From DAOTTY01 sp964451095 (GTDB lineage: Bacteria > Chloroflexota > Anaerolineae > Aggregatilineales > Phototrophicaceae): a DNA stretch of 64,000 nucleotides. Positions 52,075 through 59,664 of the stretch are shown here, one piece after another. The position numbers were made by a program, and so were the translations under genes. Position 1 is the stretch's first letter. Every line of letters begins with the position of its first letter. Where the stretch lies: positions 13,438 through 77,437 of the forward strand of contig CAYVGI010000005.1 in the NCBI GenBank assembly GCA_964451095.1, in the 5' to 3' direction. The notes under the pieces were generated by a model. That model ran no database searches, was not told where the DNA came from, and saw only the letters and a program-made list of their open reading frames with translations.

Positions 52075-53822
52075 CACGCGCCTGTGTGCCATGTCACCGG
52101 GGCGACCAATTGCGGTGTGCTGTTGCACAGCAGGGTGGCGTTCTGGTGCAGGAACAGCAGTCGCGCCGCCGGATTTGCCCGCTCTGCCACCTGGGGCACG
52201 ATGGGTTTGGTCTTGCTGCTTACCAGGGCAATCGGTGTGTTCTCGGGCAGATTCGCCAGTTCGCGTGCCTTCTTGAGCGCGACATCGAACCCGCCTAACT
52301 CATCAACCAGCCCGTTTTCCAGCGCCTGCGCACCCGTCCACACACGCCCACCGCCAATCGCGTCGACCGCGTCGGTTTCCATCTCGCGGGCGCGTGCCAC
52401 ATGGTCAACAAAAATATCGTATGTGCGCTCAATGCTCTCCTGGAACCACGTCCGCTGAGACTCGCTGAAGGGCTTGGTCACACTCAGGATGTCCGCGTTA
52501 TTGCCGCGCAGGAACTCCACGCTGCGCACATATAACTTGGAGCGCAGTTCACCCGCAATTGCCTTTGCCAGCACCACCCCGATGGAACCCGTAATGGTGC
52601 CGGGCTGCGCAACAATATGCTGTGCCGCCGTGCTCACAAGGTAGCCACCGCTTGCTGCCACACCGTTCATATAGACGACCACGGGCACCTTCTGTGCCAG
52701 TTCCGCCAGTGCAGAGCGCATCGCCTCTGCTGCGGTTGCCGCACCGCCGCCGCTATCGACAAAGAGCACAAGCGCACCCAGGTTTTCATCTTGCGTTAGG
52801 GCACGCACCTGCCGCACCACAGTGATGTCGCCCACGCGCCCGTCCTCAACCACGGGCACCGGAATGGGGGAATCTCCGGGTGGGGTGGCGCTTTCGCCCG
52901 GCACCATGAAGCCCTCGATTTTAAGCACAGCGACGTACTTTTGTGTTTGCGGGCGGTGCCGCAGCAGCAGAACTTTGTCTGCTTCCTCCCACGTCATCAC
53001 ATTTTTGGTGCTCAGGTAGGTGTACAACTCCTCCTCGAACAGCACCGCATCCACGACCGAGATGCCCTTTGCGAACCGATCCAGGTAGGGTGCGTTGTCG
53101 ATGACCTCGCGCACTTTCTCGGGGGTCATGTCGCGCCCGTCGGCGATGCCCTGCACAATCTGCTCGTAGCGGGAATCCAGCAACCACTCTAGCTGTTCGC
53201 GCCCCTCCGGGGAGATGTCGCTGCGGGTGAAGGTATCTGCTGCGCCCTTGTACGGCGAGATGGCAATGGAATCCACCTCCACGCCGATGCGCTCCAACGA
53301 ATCCTTCAGGAAAATCGCCTCTTGCCGCAGCCCCACGGTGAACACGTTGCCGCCCGGCTGGATAATGATCTCGTCCCCGGCAGTGGCGACGTAATAGGTT
53401 GCCAGGTCATACTGCTGCGCGAAGATCACCACGCGCTTGCCGCGCTGCCGCAGCCGCTGAATGCTATCCCGCAGGGTTTGCAGGTCTGCCAGGGACATAG
53501 CAAACCCGCGCAGGTGTAAAATCACGCCCTTGGGACGCGAGTCATTTCCAATCCGCTCGAAGCGGCGCTCTAGCTCCCATAGGCTGAGCGGCGGCTCGCC
53601 GAAAATGCGCCGCCGGACGAAGCCGCGCGGCTCCGGCAGGGGTGGCATACGCTCTGGCAGCAGCATGAGCACATAGTCGGGCGCGTTTGCGCGGCGGCGC
53701 TGCTGGTTACTAATCGTTTCATAAAGCCGCCGGAGTCCCTTCAGCGGGTTCCACGGGGGCAGCGGTCGTTTTTTCACATTCAACGGATTCCAACCTTTAT
53801 TCTGCAAAAAAGTGCCATTCAT
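52074..53822 (-). CDS. sppA: Signal peptide peptidase SppA, long form
   Basis: 582 residues from ATG 53822; no good ribosome site is seen there, and GTG 53777 is an alternative. It has the two-domain, 67K-type layout. The N-terminal S49 domain supplies the general-base lysine in AISPYKGAADTFTR, and the C-terminal domain supplies the nucleophile serine in MNGVAASGGYLVSTAA. The preceding FVDSGGGAATAAEAMRSAL helix is typical. It cleaves remnant signal peptides within the membrane. No clear N-terminal membrane helix is present, in contrast to the E. coli enzyme, so attachment may be peripheral. It is translationally coupled to the downstream beta-propeller gene. Confidence 0.9.
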   Translation of the reverse strand: MNGTFLQNKGWNPLNVKKRPLPPWNPLKGLRRLYETISNQQRRRANAPDYVLMLLPERMPPLPEPRGFVRRRIFGEPPLSLWELERRFERIGNDSRPKGVILHLRGFAMSLADLQTLRDSIQRLRQRGKRVVIFAQQYDLATYYVATAGDEIIIQPGGNVFTVGLRQEAIFLKDSLERIGVEVDSIAISPYKGAADTFTRSDISPEGREQLEWLLDSRYEQIVQGIADGRDMTPEKVREVIDNAPYLDRFAKGISVVDAVLFEEELYTYLSTKNVMTWEEADKVLLLRHRPQTQKYVAVLKIEGFMVPGESATPPGDSPIPVPVVEDGRVGDITVVRQVRALTQDENLGALVLFVDSGGGAATAAEAMRSALAELAQKVPVVVYMNGVAASGGYLVSTAAQHIVAQPGTITGSIGVVLAKAIAGELRSKLYVRSVEFLRGNNADILSVTKPFSESQRTWFQESIERTYDIFVDHVARAREMETDAVDAIGGGRVWTGAQALENGLVDELGGFDVALKKARELANLPENTPIALVSSKTKPIVPQVAERANPAARLLFLHQNATLLCNSTPQLVAPVTWHTGA

Positions 53823-53896
53823 TCTACACGGGTGCCCTAGCCGTGGGACAGTCCTCCCTTGCGTGGCACAGGGGGGAACATTAAACTTCCCGCGCT

Positions 53897-55366
53897 ATGA
53901 TACCTGCCCTCACAACGCTGTACGTGGTGCTAGGCGTTCTGCTGACGGTGTACACGGGCGGGACGCTGCTGCTGCTGGTTTTATTCCTGCTCACCCGCAA
54001 ACACAGCAATGCGACCCCGCCACTGACACACTACCCGCCTGTGACGGTGCAACTGCCAATCTACAACGAGCGCTGGGTCGTGGAGCGGCTGCTAGAGGCG
54101 GTGGCTAACCTGAACTACCCACGCGAACACCTCATCATCCAGGTGTTGGACGACTCCACAGACGAAACGACTGCCATTATTGCCCGCTGCGTGACGCGCC
54201 TGCGCAGTCAGGGGCTAACCGCGCAGCACATCCGGCGGGCGCAGCGCACAGGCTACAAGGCGGGTGCATTGGCACATGGCATGGCGTGCAGTCCCACCCC
54301 GTTCTACGCCATCTTCGACGCCGACTTCATCCCGCCGCCGAACTTTTTGCAGCGCACCCTGCCACACCTGCTGGCAGATGATCACCTTGGTATGGTGCAG
54401 GGGCGGTGGGGGCACCTGAACCCATTCCAAAATGCGCTCACCGCCGCGCAAACGCTGGCGATTGATGCGCACTTCGCCGTAGAGCAAACCACACGGAGCC
54501 GTGCCGGGCTGCTGCTCAACTTCAATGGAACAGGCGGTGTGTGGCGGGCGACGTGCATCCGGGCGGCGGGGGGCTGGCAGGCAACCACCCTGACGGAAGA
54601 CCTCGACCTGAGCTACCGCGCCCAGATGTGTGGCTGGCGGCTACGCACGTTACCTGAACTGGTGGTTCCTGGGGAACTCCCTGCACGATTGGCGGCGTTC
54701 AAGCGGCAGCAGTTCCGGTGGGCGAAGGGCAGCACCCAATGCTTGGGGCACCTCGTGGGGCGAGTGTGGCGGGCACGGGCGCTCACCTGGGCGCAGTGCG
54801 TGATGGGCACTTTGCACCTGTGCCAGTACATGCCATACCCGCTGCTGCTGCTGCTGGGGCTGCTTGCCCCCCCGCTGATGCTCGCCGGCGCGTTCGACGA
54901 GATGCGAATGTCGTTCCTGTTGTTCTCTGGCATCGTGCCGCCGTTGGCGTATGGTGTGGGGCAGTGGGCACTGCACCCCACAGACTGGTGGCAGCGGCTG
55001 TGGGCGTTCCCCGCGCTGATTGTATTCGGCACGGGCATCACCATCAGCAACACCCTGGCAATCCTGTCTGCATGGTTCAGCAGCGGCGGCGCGTTCGAGC
55101 GCACACCCAAATTCGGTGCGTCATCGTCTGCGGTCGGATACACCCTCAGCCAGGACGCAACGGTGTACCTGGAACTGCTGATGGCGGCATATATCGGCTG
55201 GGGCACATGGGTTGCTGTGCACCACGCGCCGCACGCCGCCCCATATCTGGCGCTATCGGCGGTTGCCTACGGTGCGTTCGCGCTGTGGGGGCTGGTAGAG
55301 CAATGGCATGTGCACTACATGCGGCGCAACACCGTGCGCAAGCGACGCGGGCACAGTTGTCGCTAG
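53897..55366 (+). CDS. Processive family 2 glycosyltransferase (cellulose/mannan synthase-like)
   Basis: 489 residues. A single N-terminal membrane helix (about 8-30) precedes a GT-A catalytic domain with VTVQLPIYNERWVVERLL, the DDSTDET nucleotide site, FDADF, TEDLDLSYRAQ and QQFRW (the QxxRW processivity motif). Four or more C-terminal membrane helices follow (about 295-475). This is the layout of cellulose synthase, CslA and related beta-glycan polymerases. It would elongate a glucan or mannan and thread it through the membrane, but the sugar is not predictable. No ribosome-binding site is visible at ATG 53897, so the mRNA may be leaderless. The methyltransferase gene follows four bases after its stop. 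Confidence 0.88.
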   Translation: MIPALTTLYVVLGVLLTVYTGGTLLLLVLFLLTRKHSNATPPLTHYPPVTVQLPIYNERWVVERLLEAVANLNYPREHLIIQVLDDSTDETTAIIARCVTRLRSQGLTAQHIRRAQRTGYKAGALAHGMACSPTPFYAIFDADFIPPPNFLQRTLPHLLADDHLGMVQGRWGHLNPFQNALTAAQTLAIDAHFAVEQTTRSRAGLLLNFNGTGGVWRATCIRAAGGWQATTLTEDLDLSYRAQMCGWRLRTLPELVVPGELPARLAAFKRQQFRWAKGSTQCLGHLVGRVWRARALTWAQCVMGTLHLCQYMPYPLLLLLGLLAPPLMLAGAFDEMRMSFLLFSGIVPPLAYGVGQWALHPTDWWQRLWAFPALIVFGTGITISNTLAILSAWFSSGGAFERTPKFGASSSAVGYTLSQDATVYLELLMAAYIGWGTWVAVHHAPHAAPYLALSAVAYGAFALWGLVEQWHVHYMRRNTVRKRRGHSCR

Positions 55367-55370
55367 CCCG

Positions 55371-56216
55371 ATGCTGACACTGCTAGGGATTGTGTTGGCG
55401 CTGGCGGTGCTGGCGCTGCTGGGCTGGTACCTGCTCATCGAGACGGAAGGTGTTTACCTGGGGCGGCGGGTCGTGGTTTGGCTGTATGATGTTTTTGCGT
55501 CCCGCTATGATCGCATCAAGCAGTACGAGCCGCTTTACGAAACGCTGCTGTTGGCAAACCCGCTTATGGGCGCGATGCGACCGCACCACAACCCGCTGCT
55601 GCTGGACATCGCAACCGGAACAGCACGTTTGCCGCTGGCACTGCTGGCAGATGAGCGCTTTGCCGGGCACATCATCGGCGTGGACTTAAGCCGACAGATG
55701 CTCTCGCAGGCGGCGTACAAGCTGGCGGATGACCTCGCCCGCGTCGATTTGCTCTATGCCCCGGCGGACTGCCTGCCCTTCCCGGACGATACATTCGACG
55801 CGGTAACTTTCCTGGAGGCGCTGGAATTTGTGGACGCGCCAGAGGATGCCCTTGCCGAGGCAGTGCGCGTGCTGCGCCCTGGCGGGCTGCTGCTCACATC
55901 GCTGCGCGGCAACATTAAGACGATGCCGCGCAAGTTATGGACAGAAGAACGGATGCAATCGACGCTGGTACAGCTTGGCGTGCAGCGTGTGTTCTTCGAG
56001 CCGTGGCAGGACGAATACACCAAAGTGTGGGGGCGCAAAGCGGGGAAGTCCCCACACATTGCTGCCCGCCCGCTAGAAGATGTGCTTCGCTGTTCCCGAT
56101 GTGGCAATGTGGCGTTCGCCTACGACGTGCCGAACTTCGTGTGTGATGTGTGTGGGCAGCGCATCCCGGTTGGGGATGATGGCGTAGTAGAGGTCACAAA
56201 GGTTCAACGTTGTTAA
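55371..56216 (+). CDS. Membrane-anchored SAM methyltransferase with C-terminal zinc ribbon
   Basis: 281 residues from ATG 55371. A single hydrophobic anchor (about 3-23) is followed by a Rossmann methyltransferase: LLLDIATGTARLP (SAM-binding motif I), GVDLSRQML, LLYAPADCLPFPDDTFDAVTFLEALEFV and EAVRVLRPGGLLLTSLRG. The last 40 residues carry two CxxC pairs (CSRCG and CDVCG), forming a zinc ribbon. It resembles UbiE/Methyltransf_11 proteins. The gene is four bases downstream of the glycan polymerase, so a role in modifying the glycan or its lipid carrier is possible. The frame overlaps the glycosyltransferase gene if the upstream ATG 55308 is used; 55371 is better. Confidence 0.85.
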   Translation: MLTLLGIVLALAVLALLGWYLLIETEGVYLGRRVVVWLYDVFASRYDRIKQYEPLYETLLLANPLMGAMRPHHNPLLLDIATGTARLPLALLADERFAGHIIGVDLSRQMLSQAAYKLADDLARVDLLYAPADCLPFPDDTFDAVTFLEALEFVDAPEDALAEAVRVLRPGGLLLTSLRGNIKTMPRKLWTEERMQSTLVQLGVQRVFFEPWQDEYTKVWGRKAGKSPHIAARPLEDVLRCSRCGNVAFAYDVPNFVCDVCGQRIPVGDDGVVEVTKVQRC

Positions 56217-56228
56217 GCCATCAGCTTT

Positions 56229-56237
56229 TGCTAGAAT
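56229..56237 (+). promoter_or_regulatory. Putative extended -10 promoter of argS
   Basis: TGCTAGAAT lies 46 bases before the argS GTG, matching the TGCTACAAT motif upstream of gyrA and asnB. No clear -35. Confidence 0.45.
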
Positions 56238-56282
56238 GCGACCCATGATGCGACCGACAACCCAGAAGAGAGACACCATCCT

Positions 56283-57998
56283 GTGATCCAACTCCCAAAA
56301 GAGCACGCCAAACTCGTTGAGCAGGCGATCCGTGCGGCGCAAGATGCTGGCGACCTGCCCGCGTTTGACATCCCGGAAATTCCCATAGAAGCGCCCAAAA
56401 AGCCCGAACACGGCGACTACGCCTGCCCCATCGCGCTGCGGCTTGCCAAGGACGCGAAAATGAAGCCCCCGCAAATTGCCCAGGCAATTGAAAAACACCT
56501 ACCCAAAGCAGAATTCATAGGCGCGGTGGAACTGGTGGGACCATTTATCAACTTCCGCCTGGATGAAGCGTGGTTGAAAGGACAGGTCAAACACATTATC
56601 GCGGAAGGTGACAACCTGTTTACGCTGGACATAGGGGCGGGCAAAACTGCACAGGTGGAGTTCGTCAGCGCGAACCCGACCGGACCGCTGCACATCGGGC
56701 GCAGCCGTGGCGCGATTGTGGGCGACGCAACAGCGCGTGTGCTCGAAGCGGCAGGTTATACGGTGCAACGGGAGTATTACTTCAACAACGCGGGCGTGCA
56801 AATGCGCAACCTGGGCAAGAGCCTCAAGCTGCGCTATCTGCAAACCATCGGGCGCGACGTAGACGAACCGAGTGAGGATGAAAAGTGGTTCTACCGTGGC
56901 GACTACCTGAAGGAGTTCGCAGAGGAATTGGCGCAGCAGCACGGTGAGGACTGGGCAGACCAAGACTGGCAACCGTTCAAAGAATACGGCGAAAAGAAGA
57001 TGTTCGAGATGATCCGCAAAACGCTCGAACGGGTGCGGATTCGCCACGACAACTATTTTAACGAGAACAGCTTGATGGGCGATGGCGGCGTGAACCGGGT
57101 CGTGGCGCAGCTTAAGGCAAGCGGTGATATGTACGAGGCGGTCGTGTGGGAGGGCGCTGACGAGGACGAGCGCAAGAAGCTGGAAGGCAACGCGCCCGCG
57201 TGGTGGTTCCGCAGCAGCAAGTACGGCGACGAGAAAGACCGTGTGATGATTAAGGGCGACGGCGAAGCAACCTATACGCTGCCGGACTTCGCCTACCACA
57301 TGGACAAGCTGGAGCGCGGCTACAACCCGGCTGTGAACGTGCTCGGTGCCGACCACTACGTGCAGGCGCAGGTGGTGCAGCGTGGTGTGCAGGCGCTCGG
57401 CGGCGACCCTGCCCGCATTCAGGTGATACTGGTGCAGCTCGTGCGCATGATTAAAGACGGGCAGGAGGTGAAGCTAAGCACGCGCGCGGGCAACTACGAA
57501 ACGCTGGACGATCTGATCGACCAGACGAGCGTGGACGCCGTGCGCTACATCCTGCTGGCACGCGGTCCAAATAGCCACCTGGACTTCGACATGGATCGTG
57601 CCGTGCAGGAATCGAACGATAACCCGGTGTACTACATCCAGAACGCGCACGTGCGCTGTGCGGGCATCTTCCGCGAGGCGGACGCACGCGGCTTTAGCGA
57701 CGACGGCGAGGTTGACCTGAGCCTGCTGGGTGAGCACGAACTGCGCTTTTTGCGCAAGGTGATGGAACTGGGCGACACGATTGAATTTGCTGCCAGCAAC
57801 CTGGAGGCGCACAAGATCGCGTTCTACGCACACGAACTGGCAGGCGTTTTCCACCCGGTGTATGAGGAGGTGCGCGTGTTCCACAGTGATGTGCCGCAGG
57901 ATGTGGCTAAGGCACGCCTGCGCTTTTACCGGGCGGCGCAGGTGTCTTTGCGGCGTGTGCTGGACTTAATGGGCATGAGTGCCCCGGAGGTGATGTAA
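56283..57998 (+). CDS. argS: Arginyl-tRNA synthetase
   Basis: 571 residues from GTG 56283. The N-terminal Add1-type domain (1-110) recognises the D-loop. The class I catalytic core has VSANPTGPLHIGRSRGAIVGD, where HIGR replaces HIGH, and KLSTRAGNYETLDDL in place of KMSKS, both usual for ArgRS. The anticodon-binding DALR domain ends with KARLRFYRAAQVSLRRVLDLMGMSAPEVM. The length is normal. It is followed two bases after the stop by dcd; its own last codons contain GGAGGTGA, the ribosome-binding site of dcd, so the two are coupled. Confidence 0.97.
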   Translation: MIQLPKEHAKLVEQAIRAAQDAGDLPAFDIPEIPIEAPKKPEHGDYACPIALRLAKDAKMKPPQIAQAIEKHLPKAEFIGAVELVGPFINFRLDEAWLKGQVKHIIAEGDNLFTLDIGAGKTAQVEFVSANPTGPLHIGRSRGAIVGDATARVLEAAGYTVQREYYFNNAGVQMRNLGKSLKLRYLQTIGRDVDEPSEDEKWFYRGDYLKEFAEELAQQHGEDWADQDWQPFKEYGEKKMFEMIRKTLERVRIRHDNYFNENSLMGDGGVNRVVAQLKASGDMYEAVVWEGADEDERKKLEGNAPAWWFRSSKYGDEKDRVMIKGDGEATYTLPDFAYHMDKLERGYNPAVNVLGADHYVQAQVVQRGVQALGGDPARIQVILVQLVRMIKDGQEVKLSTRAGNYETLDDLIDQTSVDAVRYILLARGPNSHLDFDMDRAVQESNDNPVYYIQNAHVRCAGIFREADARGFSDDGEVDLSLLGEHELRFLRKVMELGDTIEFAASNLEAHKIAFYAHELAGVFHPVYEEVRVFHSDVPQDVAKARLRFYRAAQVSLRRVLDLMGMSAPEVM

Positions 57999-58000
57999 CC

Positions 58001-58555
58001 ATGGGGCTAAAACCCGACCACTGGATCCGCAAGATGGCGCTGGAGCACGGCATGATCGAGCCGTTTGTGGAGGGGCAGGTACGCCAAGGCGTGATTAGCT
58101 ACGGGCTGTCTTCGTATGGCTATGACCTGCGCGTGGCGGACGAGTTCCGCATCTTCACGAACATTAACAGCACCATCGTAGACCCGAAAGACTTCCGAGA
58201 CGAGCTTATGGTGAATTTTAAAGGCGACGTGTGCATTATCCCGCCGAACTCGTTCGCATTGGCGCGTTCGATTGAGTATTTCCGCATCCCGCGCAGCGTA
58301 CTAACAATAACGTTGGGTAAATCAACATACGCGAGAGCAGGTATAGTGACGAACGTAACGCCCTTCGAACCCGGCTGGGAAGGGCATGTTACGCTGGAAA
58401 TCAGCAATACAACACCGCTGCCCGCCAAAATTTACGCCAACGAGGGCTTGGCACAGGTGGTCTTCTTTGAGGCAGATGAGGAGTGTGAAGTCTCCTACGC
58501 AGACCGAAAAGGTAAATATCAGGGGCAGCGGGGCGTCACCCCACCGCGCATCTAA
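58001..58555 (+). CDS. dcd: dCTP deaminase
   Basis: 184 residues from ATG 58001, with GGAGGTGA seven bases upstream inside argS. Family motifs are LSSYGYDLRVADEFRIF, PNSFALARSIEYFRIP, the active-site block GKSTYARAGIVTNVTPFEPGWEGHVTLEISN and YQGQRGVTPPRI. It deaminates dCTP to dUTP, feeding dTMP synthesis; some family members also remove the pyrophosphate. The sequence does not show which class applies. It is co-transcribed with argS. Confidence 0.96.
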   Translation: MGLKPDHWIRKMALEHGMIEPFVEGQVRQGVISYGLSSYGYDLRVADEFRIFTNINSTIVDPKDFRDELMVNFKGDVCIIPPNSFALARSIEYFRIPRSVLTITLGKSTYARAGIVTNVTPFEPGWEGHVTLEISNTTPLPAKIYANEGLAQVVFFEADEECEVSYADRKGKYQGQRGVTPPRI

Positions 58556-58564
58556 GGACGGGGA

Positions 58565-58592
58565 TTGTGCCGCGCTGCACAAACCGTATAAT
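58565..58592 (+). promoter_or_regulatory. Putative promoter of the VKOR gene
   Basis: TTGTGC (58565-58570), a 16-base spacer and TATAAT (58587-58592), 34 bases before the ATG. Confidence 0.55.
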
Positions 58593-58625
58593 TCAGACTA
58601 AGAAGCGAGAGCGAGAGGCAAAATT

Positions 58626-59126
58626 ATGGCAGAGCAACTTCCACTGGAAGCAACCAACAATGCAGCAGCGGCATCCTCACCCAGACTGCCGCGCATCAAC
58701 GCAACGGTGATTAGTTTTGTGCTGCTAGCAGCGGCAATCGGCGTGAGTGGCTACCTGAGCTACCTCAAGATTTCCAACGCGAACCCAGTATGCGCTGCCG
58801 TTGGCAGGATTGACTGCGGCACCGTGCTCAACAGCGCGTACTCCGAAATTGGCGGCATCCCGATTGCGTGGCTAGGGCTGGGCACCAACTTTTTAATCGT
58901 CGGGCTAATGCTGCTGCAAAACCGTGTGGGCATCCTGCGTGAGCACGGCACCATGATTATCTTTGGCGTGGTGCTGTTTGCGTTCCTATACTCGGTGTAT
59001 CTGGTGTATTTGCAGGCGTTTGTCATCCAGGCATACTGCCCGTGGTGCCTCACCCACGAAGCACTCATCGCCGGGTTGTTCATCGTATGGGCGCGGCAAG
59101 CGTGGGTGGCACTGGGCGACGCCTAA
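58626..59126 (+). CDS. Vitamin K epoxide reductase (VKOR) family disulfide oxidoreductase
   Basis: 166 residues with four membrane helices (about 27-48, 78-97, 108-133 and 142-160). The conserved cysteines are all present: Cys56 and Cys64 in the first loop (NANPVCAAVGRIDC) and the active CPWC at 138-141, with the loop serine motif NSAYSEIGGIP. Bacterial VKORs use quinone to reoxidise a thioredoxin-like disulfide donor, replacing DsbB. No DsbA-like partner or fused thioredoxin domain is found here. The gene is convergent with a cytochrome c lipoprotein one base away. Confidence 0.93.
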   Translation: MAEQLPLEATNNAAAASSPRLPRINATVISFVLLAAAIGVSGYLSYLKISNANPVCAAVGRIDCGTVLNSAYSEIGGIPIAWLGLGTNFLIVGLMLLQNRVGILREHGTMIIFGVVLFAFLYSVYLVYLQAFVIQAYCPWCLTHEALIAGLFIVWARQAWVALGDA

Positions 59127-59127
59127 C

Positions 59128-59526
59128 TCACTCTTGCAGCAAATACGCAATCAAGTCCGCAATCTCTTGCGGGTTCAGGTTTTCATCGTAGCGGTTGTAC
59201 ATGGCATTGCCGTACCCCTCTACGATGTGCTGCCCCGGCTCTACAATCGCATAGAAAGTGTACTCGCGTGCGTCCTGCCCTTCCACGCGGGTGCCTGCCA
59301 CCGCTGCATAATCGCCCAGATCATCCAGCGCAGGCGCCCCCGCTGCCCCAGCAACATGGCAGGACACACAGGACGGTGCCACGCCGCCTTGATACAGCGC
59401 CTCACCACGGGCGGCATCGCCCTGCGGCGGCAGTGCTGCGTAGGGAATCGCGCTCTCTGCGCCGCCACACGCTGCTAGCAAAACCATCAGTGCACCCAGC
59501 GGGGCAAATCTCACTACTCGTTTCAT
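59128..59526 (-). CDS. Small c-type cytochrome lipoprotein
   Basis: 132 residues. The signal sequence ends in the lipobox LAAC (Cys20). The single haem c motif CVSCH lies at 53-57, and the likely sixth ligand Met is in GNAMYNRYDENLNPQEIADLIAYLL, as in class I cytochrome c. It is an extracytoplasmic electron carrier attached to the membrane. No cytochrome oxidase or maturation genes are next to it, so its redox partner is unknown. It converges with the VKOR gene. Confidence 0.92.
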   Translation of the reverse strand: MKRVVRFAPLGALMVLLAACGGAESAIPYAALPPQGDAARGEALYQGGVAPSCVSCHVAGAAGAPALDDLGDYAAVAGTRVEGQDAREYTFYAIVEPGQHIVEGYGNAMYNRYDENLNPQEIADLIAYLLQE

Positions 59527-59618
59527 AGATCAAACACCATTTGCGCTTATCTTCACAAGTTGCCCTATTTTACCGGATTTACGCCGTTAATGCCGCGCCT
59601 ACTTTCGTGACGGTGCGC

Positions 59619-59624
59619 TATAAT
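59619..59624 (+). promoter_or_regulatory. Putative -10 element of the glycosyltransferase-like membrane gene
   Basis: TATAAT in the context GCGCTATAATGCGC, 41 bases before ATG 59665. No clear -35. Confidence 0.45.
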
Positions 59625-59664
59625 GCGCGGTTGTGGCGGCGATGAAGGACAGCGTGCGGGATCT

